8,320 nt of DNA. It comes from Rhodospirillaceae bacterium. Its GTDB lineage: Bacteria; Pseudomonadota; Alphaproteobacteria; MPNO01; UBA2964. Positions 1-6,281 of this stretch are shown here, in pieces; the stretch's first letter is position 1, and the number at the start of each line of letters is the position of its first letter. Position numbers and translations under genes: made by a program. The stretch lies in the NCBI GenBank assembly GCA_002724505.1, contig PBOV01000047.1, positions 20,845 through 29,164 on the forward strand, in the 5' to 3' direction. The notes under the pieces are model-generated. The model made no database searches and was not told the DNA's origin. It saw nothing but the letters and a program-made list of their open reading frames with translations.

Positions 1-64
1 GCGGCTATATAGTCACCCTTTCTAAATGGAGAGGACGCCAATAGAAATCAAAGTGAATTATATC

Positions 65-70
65 AGGAGG
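65..70 (+). promoter_or_regulatory. Shine-Dalgarno site fixing a TTG start
   Basis: A full AGGAGG lies 5 bases before the TTG at 76. No ATG or GTG sits at a suitable distance, and the protein read from this TTG begins directly with the first beta strand expected of the family (MKFGYFTL). The strong site supports use of the rare start codon. Confidence 0.8.
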
Positions 71-75
71 TATAA

Positions 76-1128
76 TTGAAGTTCGGGTATTTCACGCTTT
101 CTGATAACCACTATCCAGATAACCCACGAACAGCCTCGGAATTTGTTCTAGAAATTAGGGAGCAAGCGATCCTTGCGGACAAGTTGGGGTATAACTCGGC
201 ATGGATAGGGGAGCACCATTTTGACCGTCTCGGTGTTAATTCGCGGCCCGACATCTTGTTAGCAAGTATTATTCCTGAAACCGAGAATATCCGTTTGGCT
301 CCTGCAGTGAACGTCTTGCCGATCCATCATCCAATTCATGTCGCCGAAATGTGGGCGACGCTGGATCTTTTGTCGGATGGCCGCGTAGACTACGCCTGTG
401 GTCGTGGCTACGACCGCGAGGAATATATTCCGTTTGGGGCCGACTTCATGACCTCGGCTGAGGTGTTTGAGGAGGGGCTTGATGTCCTAAAAAAAGCGTG
501 GACTGAGCCTGGGATGTGGTCGCATCACGGCGAGAATTATCAAATCGATAAAATGGAAATCACTCCAAAGCCTGCCCAAGACCCGATCCCGATTTACGTA
601 GGGTCGTTCTCGAAAACGTCTGTTAATCTCGCGGCGCGTAAGGGGTTTAACATTGCGTATGCGCCTTTCGCTGCTGCGATGGTTTTTGGTGGCTTGAGGG
701 AAGCTGTCGATGCTTATCGTGAAGCGGCTATTGCTAAAGGCAATACGCCGGGCAAAGCTATATGTAGCTATTTTATTTATATTGCCGATACGCCCGAAGA
801 AGAAGACCGCGGACGACAGTACCAAATCGATTATTTCCAAAATTGTGTGCTGCGGGCCTTCCCCGATGATCCCAAAAAGATGCCGCCGACTATGCACTAT
901 TTCATGAAAATTAATGAGATTCTGAGGAATACGAAGAAAGAAGATTTGTCTGACCGATCAATTCTCATTGGACCCCCATCGAAGATTATTGATAGTTTGA
1001 AAAATATAGAAACTGCTGGGATCGATGAGGTTATACTCTATTTTAATGTTGGTCGGAAGCCGCATGAAATGGTTAAGGAGCAGATGCATCGTTTCACTGA
1101 AGAAATTGCTCCTGCTTTTACGAGTTAG
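76..1128 (+). CDS. LLM-class (bacterial luciferase-like) flavin-dependent monooxygenase
   Basis: This 350-residue protein belongs to the luciferase-like monooxygenase superfamily, cytosolic TIM-barrel enzymes that use reduced FMN (or F420 in some lineages) and oxygen to oxidise an organic substrate. Visible family features are the first strand FGYFTL (residues 3-8), WIGEHHF (43-49), the strand and loop around PAVNVLPIHHPIHVAE (76-91), LDLLSDGRVDYACGRGY (96-112) and the phosphate-side segment IPIYVGSFS (171-179). The C-terminal helix EMVKEQMHRFTEEIAPAF is also typical. The length is normal for a single-subunit member. The TTG start is chosen because of the perfect Shine-Dalgarno site before it. 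It is the only plus-strand gene left of the translation cluster, and no flavin reductase partner is visible. Its stop lies 2 bases from the stop of the convergent gene at 1131. The substrate cannot be deduced from the sequence; alkane-, sulfonate- or aldehyde-type oxidation are all possible. Confidence 0.88.
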   Translation: MKFGYFTLSDNHYPDNPRTASEFVLEIREQAILADKLGYNSAWIGEHHFDRLGVNSRPDILLASIIPETENIRLAPAVNVLPIHHPIHVAEMWATLDLLSDGRVDYACGRGYDREEYIPFGADFMTSAEVFEEGLDVLKKAWTEPGMWSHHGENYQIDKMEITPKPAQDPIPIYVGSFSKTSVNLAARKGFNIAYAPFAAAMVFGGLREAVDAYREAAIAKGNTPGKAICSYFIYIADTPEEEDRGRQYQIDYFQNCVLRAFPDDPKKMPPTMHYFMKINEILRNTKKEDLSDRSILIGPPSKIIDSLKNIETAGIDEVILYFNVGRKPHEMVKEQMHRFTEEIAPAFTS

Positions 1129-1130
1129 AA

Positions 1131-2633
1131 CTAATCAGGACCTCTACCACCTAGCGAGAGGGTGATTTTGCTTTGATTGTGCGATGCATTCATTCGAATT
1201 GGTTCATTTTGTTTGATCTCCACTGGGTCTGAAAAAGTGTATACGGCTTGTTTCCAATGCGTGGCTGGCTTTTCAGGTGCAGTGGACAGGGTGACTGTCT
1301 GACTGAGATGAAGGTCAAACCAAAAGGCGATGCAATGTGCCGTTCCGTCGGAGTGGGGGGTTAAACAAAAACTCTCTTGCTTTAATAAAGGTTGGTCGCG
1401 CGTAAAATCTAAGTCAAATATCTGGACTGGTTCTGCTAGCATACGCCAATCATATTTAGATAGGTCAGTTTGTATGTAAATATTTGGCCGTAACGAGTTC
1501 AATAACGAAATATTAAAGCCGTTAGCCATACTTACCCTGCGCTCTAAAGCGATCTCCTTGCTTTCGATTGGGGCTGCATAAACTTTAGCTCCGCATGGGA
1601 TTGTCGTTGCCCCTGGTTTGCCAAGCCGTCGTCTTGCATCGCTAATCACTGCGATAATGTTCTCTCCAAGGAGCCCCGTATCCACAATCTCGGCGATTAT
1701 TATATCAACAGGCTCCGCGATGTCTTCGCCAATTGTAAGGTCTTTGGACCATTTGTGAAGTATCGAAATTTTATCTTCCAAGTAATTTTGTTGTACAATT
1801 TCCTTTGCGGCTTCGGCTAAGAATTCCACAGACTCGCAACCAATAACCCTCTTTGCACCAGCGCGGCTGGCAACCATTGCCAATAACCCTGTTCCGGTAC
1901 CGATATCGAGCACAGAACAACCGGGTTTTACGGCACTTTTAATTGCCTTCTCAAAGGCTTGATTTCGAATTTCATCATTTAACATTGCGCTATGCCATTG
2001 CGGTAATGTCAGCGCCAACGTTAAATCGAGCCCGGACTGCGCCTTAAAGTTATTCGGATCAATGTTTAGCGCTGCTCTGTAACACTTGAATGCTGCATCC
2101 GTCATGTTCGCAGAACGATATTCGTCGCCAAGGCTGATATGTGCACTTATTAAGTTCGGCTGGAGTAAAATCGCGCGATGCAAATCATCAATCGCTGCAG
2201 AAACATCCCCTGCTTCTGAATAGGCCTGTCCTCGCTGCAAGAAAGCTTGACCTGAGTGAGGGGATCTGGAAATTGCACATTCATAGGCTTTAATCGCAAT
2301 TTTCATCAAACCAAAAAATCGAGAGAAGTCTCCTGCTAAACAGACCAGATTAAATTCTGAATTGGTATCTTCAATAACCTTTTGGAAATAAGTTTCGCAG
2401 CTTTGATGATTTTTTTTTAGTCCAGCGATCACTCCTAACAAGGTGAAACCCGCGGCAGGTAACTGGCCTTTATGGCTTAGAAGCCCGCTTTCGGCCTTAT
2501 CCAATAAATCATTTTTTAAGAAGTTTAAGGCTGAAATGATAAATTCCCCAGCGCTAGTTCGGCGCACTGTGGATTGATTAAGGTTAAACTCAAAATCATT
2601 GATTAGTTGGTTGAATCGATCGGAGTAATTCAT
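1131..2633 (-). CDS. TPR-repeat protein arginine methyltransferase-like protein (PRMT7/PRMT9-like)
   Basis: The product has 500 residues in two parts. The N-terminal third is helical, with clear TPR units at about 128-160 and 161-194 and degenerate helical repeats before them. The rest is a class I S-adenosylmethionine-dependent methyltransferase of the arginine methyltransferase type. It shows the helix WHSAMLNDEIRNQAFEKAI (213-231), motif I VLDIGTGTGLLAM (241-253), post-I acidic E267, a double-E loop with E315 and E324 in AEIVDTGLLGE, and a THW loop at T458-H459-W460 followed by KQAVY. The spacing of the two glutamates and the WHxxMLND helix are as in eukaryotic PRMT7 and PRMT9; PRMT9 also carries TPRs. 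Unlike those enzymes there is only one methyltransferase module. The likely reaction is methylation of a protein arginine, with the TPRs binding the substrate; the methylation type (mono or symmetric di) is open. The ATG overlaps the rlmB stop by 4 bases, so the genes are probably co-transcribed and translationally coupled. PrmA (L11 methyltransferase) is a likely mis-annotation. No signal peptide is seen. Confidence 0.82.
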   Translation of the reverse strand: MNYSDRFNQLINDFEFNLNQSTVRRTSAGEFIISALNFLKNDLLDKAESGLLSHKGQLPAAGFTLLGVIAGLKKNHQSCETYFQKVIEDTNSEFNLVCLAGDFSRFFGLMKIAIKAYECAISRSPHSGQAFLQRGQAYSEAGDVSAAIDDLHRAILLQPNLISAHISLGDEYRSANMTDAAFKCYRAALNIDPNNFKAQSGLDLTLALTLPQWHSAMLNDEIRNQAFEKAIKSAVKPGCSVLDIGTGTGLLAMVASRAGAKRVIGCESVEFLAEAAKEIVQQNYLEDKISILHKWSKDLTIGEDIAEPVDIIIAEIVDTGLLGENIIAVISDARRRLGKPGATTIPCGAKVYAAPIESKEIALERRVSMANGFNISLLNSLRPNIYIQTDLSKYDWRMLAEPVQIFDLDFTRDQPLLKQESFCLTPHSDGTAHCIAFWFDLHLSQTVTLSTAPEKPATHWKQAVYTFSDPVEIKQNEPIRMNASHNQSKITLSLGGRGPD

Positions 2634-3421
2634 ATCTTTGAACTAGTTTTGGGTGCCTGACGAATTTCATAAAGCGCAATCGCGGCCGCATTAGAAACAT
2701 TTAAACTTGTTAATTGAGCACTTCCTTGGATCCTGGCCAATTCGTCGCATTTTTCTCGAACAAGCCGGCGTAATCCGGTGCCCTCAGAACCCAAAACTAA
2801 TACCGAATGCGAAGTTCGTTTGACTTGTTGTAACTCCGTGGTTGCGTCAGAATCTAAACCAATACACCAAAACCCACTTTTTTTTAACGTTTCCATAGCA
2901 CGAGAGAGGTTTATGACCCTAACAAGGGGAATATGCTCAATTCCACCTGACGCTGCTTTAGCTATCACCCCGGTGATTTGGGGCGCGTTTCGATCCTGTA
3001 TAATAACTGCGATTGCCCCAAGAACTGACGCCGATCGGATTATGGCTCCTATATTCTGGGGGTCTGAAACTCTGTCCAGGATAACAATTAGGGCGTTTGG
3101 AAGTATTTTTGCCTCCTGACAAATGTCTTCTAGGGAAATTCTTGGAAGAGCGCTCATCAACGCAGCTATACCCTGATGAACTGCACCAGGTGGCAAAACC
3201 TTGGCCATTTGATCGCGAGATGCAGGCTCCGCTTCTATATCAATGTACGCGAGGAGTGGTTCCACCTGATCCAAAATATCCTTGAGAAAAAGCACTCGTT
3301 TAGCCATGCGGTGAGAATTTTTTAAAGCTGCACTCACAGCGTGAAAGCCGTAAATCCATAATTCCGGAGAATTTCCTGGTGTCTGGGGACTTTTCCGACG
3401 TTGTGCGCGGCCTCTGGCCAT
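2630..3421 (-). CDS. rlmB: 23S rRNA (guanosine-2'-O)-methyltransferase, TrmH/SpoU family
   Basis: This 263-residue SPOUT methyltransferase most likely places the 2'-O-methyl group on a guanosine of 23S rRNA (G2251 in E. coli numbering, peptidyl-transferase P-loop). The N-terminal substrate-binding domain begins at WIYGFHAVSAAL (22-33) and contains VHQGIAALM (81-89). The catalytic knot carries motif 1 around ILDRVSDPQNIGAIIRSA (114-131, with N123 and R129), motif 2 LVLGSEGTGLRRLV (208-221) and motif 3 SLNVSNAAAIALYE (239-252). The reading frame stays open upstream to 3487, but the ATG at 3421 is preferred. It has AAGGAG 8 bases upstream, and the residues before it resemble no family member. 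The basic start MARGRAQRRK is common in alphaproteobacterial homologues. The stop overlaps the next gene as ATGA. A TrmH paralogue with a different RNA target cannot be fully excluded. Confidence 0.9.
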   Translation of the reverse strand: MARGRAQRRKSPQTPGNSPELWIYGFHAVSAALKNSHRMAKRVLFLKDILDQVEPLLAYIDIEAEPASRDQMAKVLPPGAVHQGIAALMSALPRISLEDICQEAKILPNALIVILDRVSDPQNIGAIIRSASVLGAIAVIIQDRNAPQITGVIAKAASGGIEHIPLVRVINLSRAMETLKKSGFWCIGLDSDATTELQQVKRTSHSVLVLGSEGTGLRRLVREKCDELARIQGSAQLTSLNVSNAAAIALYEIRQAPKTSSKI

Positions 3422-3429
3422 GCTTTGTT

Positions 3430-3435
3430 CTCCTT
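3430..3435 (-). promoter_or_regulatory. Shine-Dalgarno site of rlmB
   Basis: AAGGAG on the minus strand lies 8 bases before the ATG at 3421. It decides between this start and an upstream in-frame start near 3487 that has no comparable site. Confidence 0.75.
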
Positions 3436-3454
3436 GCGCTTGACAGTCTATCCA

Positions 3455-3483
3455 TCTATATTGCGCCACAATTGAAGGGTAAA
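3455..3483 (-). promoter_or_regulatory. Candidate promoter for the rlmB/PRMT-like operon
   Basis: On the minus strand a TTTACC box (3483-3478) and a TATAGA box (3460-3455) are separated by 17 bases, with the -10 box about 33 bases before the rlmB start. Each box matches the sigma-70 consensus at 4 of 6 positions. Position and spacing are right, but the boxes are imperfect. A promoter here also implies that the open frame upstream of 3421 is not translated. Confidence 0.4.
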
Positions 3484-3551
3484 GCAAACCTCCATCCCGC
3501 CAATTGAATTAAACGGGCAGGGGGTTTTTTGTGTTTGGCTCATTTAGGACA

Positions 3552-3581
3552 TTGACAAGCGAACCTAAATTCCCGTATTTG
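3552..3581 (+). promoter_or_regulatory. Candidate promoter of the tRNA-tuf-secE cluster
   Basis: A perfect TTGACA (3552-3557) is followed after 18 bases by TATTTG (3576-3581), about 35 bases before the first base of tRNA-Tyr. A strong -35 box with a weak -10 box is common in alphaproteobacterial stable-RNA promoters. The bases just after the -10 box are G/C-rich (GCTCGC), as in stringently controlled promoters. The -10 match is only 3 of 6, so the exact start point is uncertain. Confidence 0.5.
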
Positions 3582-3616
3582 CTCGCTAATTCTTCCGTCT
3601 GATCGGATTAGAACTA

Positions 3617-3702
3617 GGAGGGGTGCCCGAGTGGCTAAAGGGGACGGGCTGTAAACCCGTTGGCTTACGCCTACGTTGGTTCGAATCCAACCCCCTCCAC
3701 CA
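3617..3702 (+). tRNA. tRNA-Tyr (anticodon GTA)
   Basis: This class II tRNA of 86 bases includes an encoded CCA end. The acceptor stem GGAGGGG (3617-3623) pairs perfectly with CCCCTCC (3692-3698), followed by discriminator A and CCA. The anticodon stem is ACGGG/CCCGT with GTA at 3651-3653. A long variable arm follows (about 3661-3674), as expected for tRNA-Tyr. The T arm GTTGG/CCAAC carries the TTCGAAT loop. It is the first gene after the candidate TTGACA promoter and is probably processed from a transcript that continues into tRNA-Gly and tuf. Confidence 0.97.
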
Positions 3703-3820
3703 TTCATTTGGTTTGGGGGCTTGGAGTACAGGAAGAAATTAGTTTTGTAGGGTGTTTATAGGAATTTGGAAAAGAGGATACAGCTGAATAGGTATTAATT
3801 GAACAGGACTAGCTTTTTAT

Positions 3821-3894
3821 GCGGGCGTAGCTCAATGGTAGAGCCCCAGCCTTCCAAGCTGGTTATGAGGGTTCGATTCCCTCCGCCCGCTCCA
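3821..3894 (+). tRNA. tRNA-Gly (anticodon TCC)
   Basis: This 74-base tRNA has the acceptor stem GCGGGCG (3821-3827) paired with CGCCCGC (3884-3890), discriminator T, and an encoded CCA at 3892-3894. The anticodon stem is CCAGC/GCTGG with TCC at 3853-3855. The T arm is GAGGG/CCCTC with loop TTCGATT. It reads GGA and, by wobble, GGG glycine codons. It lies 118 bases after tRNA-Tyr and 93 bases before tuf, a conserved arrangement. Confidence 0.97.
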
Positions 3895-3987
3895 GGTTCG
3901 GAGTTTACCGCGTTCTTAATAAACCGTTCACAAAAATGCCTTAAAAGAAGACTTGACGGCTGAGATAGATAGATAAGGGAAAATACA

Positions 3988-5178
3988 ATGGCTAAGGAGA
4001 AGTTTGAGCGTACGAAGCCGCATTGCAACATCGGTACTATTGGTCATGTCGACCATGGCAAGACGACGTTGACGGCGGCGATTACGAAGGTGCTTGCTGA
4101 GAGTGGCGGTGCAGATTTTACGGCGTACGACCAGATTGATAAGGCTCCTGAGGAGAAGGAGCGCGGTATAACAATTGCTACAGCGCATGTCGAGTATGAG
4201 ACGGATAACCGTCACTATGCACATGTCGACTGTCCGGGGCATGCTGACTATGTGAAGAATATGATCACAGGTGCGGCGCAAATGGATGGGGCTATCCTTG
4301 TTGTTTCTGCTGCCGATGGCCCGATGCCCCAGACACGTGAGCATATTCTTCTGGCCCGCCAGGTAGGTGTTCCAGCGATTGTTGTGTTTATGAATAAGGT
4401 TGATCAGGTTGATGACCCTGAGCTTCTTGAACTGGTTGAACTTGAGATTCGCGAGCTTTTGAGTTCTTACGAATTCCCTGGGGATGATATTCCGATTGTT
4501 TCGGGTACGGCTCTTGGTGCGCTTGAGGACAGTGATCCTTCTACAGGTAAAGATGCGATTCAGGCTCTGATGGCGGCGGTTGATGAATATATACCGCAGC
4601 CTGATCGTCCTAAAGACCTTCCGTTCCTGATGCCGATTGAGGATGTGTTCTCAATTTCTGGCAGAGGTACAGTTGTAACGGGTCGTGTTGAACGAGGAAT
4701 TGTAAACGTTGGAGACGAAGTTGAGATTGTTGGTCTCAAGGATACGTCAAAGACGGTTGTCACGGGCGTTGAGATGTTCCGTAAGCTTCTGGATAGTGGC
4801 GAGGCTGGTGACAATGTTGGTTGTTTGCTTCGTGGTGTTGATCGTGAAGAAGTTGAGCGCGGGCAGGTTCTGGCGCAGCCAGGCTCGATTACGCCGCATA
4901 CACAGTTTATGGCGGAGGCTTATATCCTGACTAAGGAAGAGGGCGGTCGCCATACACCATTCTTCTCAAACTATCGTCCTCAATTTTACTTCCGTACGAC
5001 AGATGTGACCGGTTCTGTGGTCCTTCCTGATGGAACAGAAATGGTTATGCCTGGAGATAATATTACAATGGAAGTGACGTTGATCCAACCGATTGCAATG
5101 GATGATGGGCTTAGGTTTGCGATCCGCGAAGGTGGCCGCACTGTTGGTGCAGGCGTCGTTGCTTCTATTAAGGGTTAA
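3988..5178 (+). CDS. tuf: Elongation factor Tu
   Basis: This is the GTPase that carries aminoacyl-tRNA to the ribosomal A site. At 396 residues it is full length. The G domain shows the P-loop GHVDHGKT (19-26), the switch I segment EERGITI-like [15 protein letters not shown] (57-71), DCPGH (81-85) with catalytic H85, NKVD (136-139) and the G5 region SGTAL (172-176). Domains 2 and 3 follow, including [14 protein letters not shown] and the C-terminal end [10 protein letters not shown]. The ATG has a modest AAGGGA 7 bases upstream, and the start [12 protein letters not shown] is canonical. It lies between tRNA-Gly and tRNA-Trp in the same orientation. Expression is probably driven mainly from upstream of tRNA-Tyr; a TTGACG at 3953 lacks a matching -10 box. 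Many proteobacteria have a second tuf near rpsG/fusA, which this window cannot show. Confidence 0.98.
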   Translation: MAKEKFERTKPHCNIGTIGHVDHGKTTLTAAITKVLAESGGADFTAYDQIDKAPEEKERGITIATAHVEYETDNRHYAHVDCPGHADYVKNMITGAAQMDGAILVVSAADGPMPQTREHILLARQVGVPAIVVFMNKVDQVDDPELLELVELEIRELLSSYEFPGDDIPIVSGTALGALEDSDPSTGKDAIQALMAAVDEYIPQPDRPKDLPFLMPIEDVFSISGRGTVVTGRVERGIVNVGDEVEIVGLKDTSKTVVTGVEMFRKLLDSGEAGDNVGCLLRGVDREEVERGQVLAQPGSITPHTQFMAEAYILTKEEGGRHTPFFSNYRPQFYFRTTDVTGSVVLPDGTEMVMPGDNITMEVTLIQPIAMDDGLRFAIREGGRTVGAGVVASIKG

Positions 5179-5187
5179 GAGGTAAGG

Positions 5188-5310
5188 GTGCAGGTTTAGT
5201 TTTAGCCTGCATATGGAAAAACAAGACGGTGAATTCCACGCTGTGTCAAAGAATTGATCAACGTGGAACGACAGTGTCGCATAGATTTCAGCGTCGTCAG
5301 GGTTTGACGA
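5188..5310 (+). other. Structured spacer between tuf and tRNA-Trp with three hairpins
   Basis: This gene-free spacer contains three separate inverted repeats. The first is GTGCAGG/CCTGCAT (5188-5194 and 5206-5212, one G-U pair). The second is TTCCACG/CGTGGAA (5234-5240 and 5262-5268), with an inner TCAA/TTGA pair. The third is TCGTCA/TGACGA (5294-5299 and 5305-5310). None is followed by a run of T, so they do not look like intrinsic terminators. Roles as RNA-processing sites or transcript stabilisers between the tuf mRNA and the tRNA are possible but inferred. Confidence 0.45.
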
Positions 5311-5320
5311 GGTTGTGGGG

Positions 5321-5396
5321 AGGAGTGTAGCTCAATTGGCAGAGCACCGGTCTCCAAAACCGGGGGTTGTGGGTTCGAGTCCCTCCACTCCTGCCA
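5321..5396 (+). tRNA. tRNA-Trp (anticodon CCA)
   Basis: This 76-base tRNA has the acceptor stem AGGAGTG (5321-5327) with CACTCCT (5386-5392), discriminator G and an encoded CCA (5394-5396). The D arm is GCTC/GAGC and the anticodon stem is CCGGT/ACCGG with CCA at 5354-5356. The T arm is GTGGG, loop TTCGAGT, then CCCTC. Its second pair (5370 with 5384) is T opposite T, a mismatch where a G-U or Watson-Crick pair is usual. The location between tuf and secE is conserved in alphaproteobacteria. Confidence 0.96.
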
Positions 5397-5458
5397 GTGA
5401 TCTATTCGGCTCTTTGTTGTACGGCGCGTGTGGATGAACTGTCCAAGTGGTATGTAGA

Positions 5459-5656
5459 ATGGCGAAAACCAATCCGGTGGAATTCGTACAACAGGTAAGG
5501 CGCGAAGTGGCGAAAGTCACTTGGCCGACCCGCAAGGAAACTATTGTCTCGACGGTAATGGTATTTATTTTTGTAATCTTGACTGCAACTTTTTTCTTTT
5601 TTGTAGACCAAGCGTTGGCGGTTCTCGTCAAGTTGGTTCTTGGCTTTGGAGGATAA
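5459..5656 (+). CDS. secE: Preprotein translocase subunit SecE
   Basis: SecE is the small essential subunit that clamps SecY in the inner-membrane protein-export channel. The 65-residue product is the short, single-span form usual outside the enterics. It has an amphipathic N-terminal segment, then the family signature EVAKVTWPTRKET (16-28), then one hydrophobic span at about 29-49 rich in V, I and F. The ATG at 5459 begins MAKTNPVEFVQQ and is preferred over an in-frame GTG at 5447, which would add only MVCR. The ribosome-binding site (AAGTGG, 8 bases upstream) is weak. Its stop is 3 bases before the nusG start, and the nusG Shine-Dalgarno site lies in its last codons, so the two are probably translated in a coupled way. 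Confidence 0.95.
   Translation: MAKTNPVEFVQQVRREVAKVTWPTRKETIVSTVMVFIFVILTATFFFFVDQALAVLVKLVLGFGG
5648..5652 (+). promoter_or_regulatory. Shine-Dalgarno site of nusG inside the secE end
   Basis: GGAGG spans the last glycine codons of secE, 7 bases before the GTG start of nusG at 5660. It fixes the GTG as the start and suggests that ribosomes finishing secE help initiate nusG. Confidence 0.8.
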
Positions 5657-5659
5657 TCA

Positions 5660-6190
5660 GTGACTGCTCGCTGGTATGTGGTACACGTCTACTCTGGCTT
5701 TGAGAATAAAGTTGCTCAGTCTATTCGTGAGCAAGTGTCTCAAAAAGGTATGGATAATCTGATCGTGAATGTAGAGGTTCCTTCGGAAGAAGTCGTGCAT
5801 ATGCGTCGTGGTGCCAAAGTTAGTTCCGAACGGAAGTTTTTCCCCGGCTATGTGTTAGCTAAAATGGAAATGACTGATGAATCATGGCATTTAGTAAAAA
5901 ATACGGCGAAAGTCACCGGTTTTTTGGGGGGCGGCGGTAAGCCAAGCCCAATAAGTCAGGCTGAAGCCGATCGAATTATGCACCAGGTTGCAGAAGGTAT
6001 TGAACGTCCAAAACCCATGATAACTTATGATGTTGGTGAACAAGTTCGTGTAGCTGATGGACCGTTCAGTTCCTTCAACGGCATAGTTGAGGATGTAGAT
6101 GAAGAAAAGGCCCGGTTGAAGGTAGCGGTTTCGATTTTCGGTCGCGCAACGCCGGTAGAGTTGGAATATTCACAGGTGGAAAAGCTTTAG
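5660..6190 (+). CDS. nusG: Transcription termination/antitermination factor NusG
   Basis: NusG binds the RNA polymerase clamp, raises processivity, assists Rho and can link polymerase to the leading ribosome through S10. The 176-residue product has the standard two-domain layout. The NGN domain (about 1-105) begins [16 protein letters not shown] (4-19) and contains the hallmark [12 protein letters not shown] (58-69). After a short linker the KOW domain (about 122-176) includes [20 protein letters not shown] (125-144) and the [17 protein letters not shown] end. The GTG start is supported by the GGAGG site 7 bases upstream and by alignment with the usual MxxRWYVV beginning. It lies directly after secE and before the ribosomal stalk genes, its usual place. 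Confidence 0.97.
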   Translation: MTARWYVVHVYSGFENKVAQSIREQVSQKGMDNLIVNVEVPSEEVVHMRRGAKVSSERKFFPGYVLAKMEMTDESWHLVKNTAKVTGFLGGGGKPSPISQAEADRIMHQVAEGIERPKPMITYDVGEQVRVADGPFSSFNGIVEDVDEEKARLKVAVSIFGRATPVELEYSQVEKL

Positions 6191-6225
6191 ATCTGAGTTT
6201 AGCTAAATTGTTAGCATTATTAATC

Positions 6226-6256
6226 GTGCGGGAGGCTTGCCATAGTCGTACCGCGC
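6226..6256 (+). promoter_or_regulatory. Candidate stem-loop in the rplK leader, possible L1 binding site
   Basis: In the 91-base gap before rplK, GTGCGG (6226-6231) can pair with CCGCGC (6251-6256, one G-U pair) around a purine-rich loop that begins GAGG. In E. coli, L1 represses the rplKA operon by binding a structured site in the leader just upstream of or at the L11 start. The position fits such a site, but the specific L1 recognition loop cannot be confirmed by eye. A weak GCTAA/TTAGC hairpin lies just upstream at 6202-6215. Confidence 0.3.
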
Positions 6257-6281
6257 CCTTAGGCAAAGGACTGAGGATAAA

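Noticed and set aside
1..64. End of an upstream gene at the left edge
   Set aside because: All three plus frames meet stops within about 45 bases, and the residues before them are too few to identify a gene.
71..76. TATAAT as a -10 box
   Set aside because: It overlaps the TTG start and the Shine-Dalgarno spacer and has no matching -35 box. Transcription from it would remove the ribosome-binding site.
487..897. Minus-strand open frame inside the monooxygenase gene
   Set aside because: The product is basic with no recognisable domain and lies fully within a well-supported gene on the other strand.
1131..2633. Annotation as ribosomal protein L11 methyltransferase (PrmA)
   Set aside because: The double-E loop, THW loop and WHxxMLND helix point to the arginine methyltransferase family, and the N-terminal TPRs are not part of PrmA.
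3422..3487. Upstream extension of rlmB by 22 residues
   Set aside because: The extension has no good ribosome-binding site, overlaps the candidate promoter and resembles no family N-terminus. The ATG at 3421 has AAGGAG at the right distance.
3514..3530. Intrinsic terminator at GGGCAGGGGGTTTTTT
   Set aside because: The T-run follows a G-rich tract, but the only pairings with the upstream CCCGCC are short and interrupted, and no plus-strand gene ends just before it.
3953..3958. TTGACG as a separate tuf promoter
   Set aside because: No acceptable -10 box occurs 16-18 bases downstream; that stretch reads as AAGGGAAA and overlaps the ribosome-binding site.
3963..3977. Short GATA tandem repeat before tuf
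   Set aside because: About three copies of a 4-base unit in a spacer is too little to call a microsatellite or phase-variable tract.
3795..4344. Minus-strand open frames over tRNA-Gly and the start of tuf
   Set aside because: They run antisense through a tRNA and through strongly conserved EF-Tu codons. Their products are not protein-like, so they are shadows.
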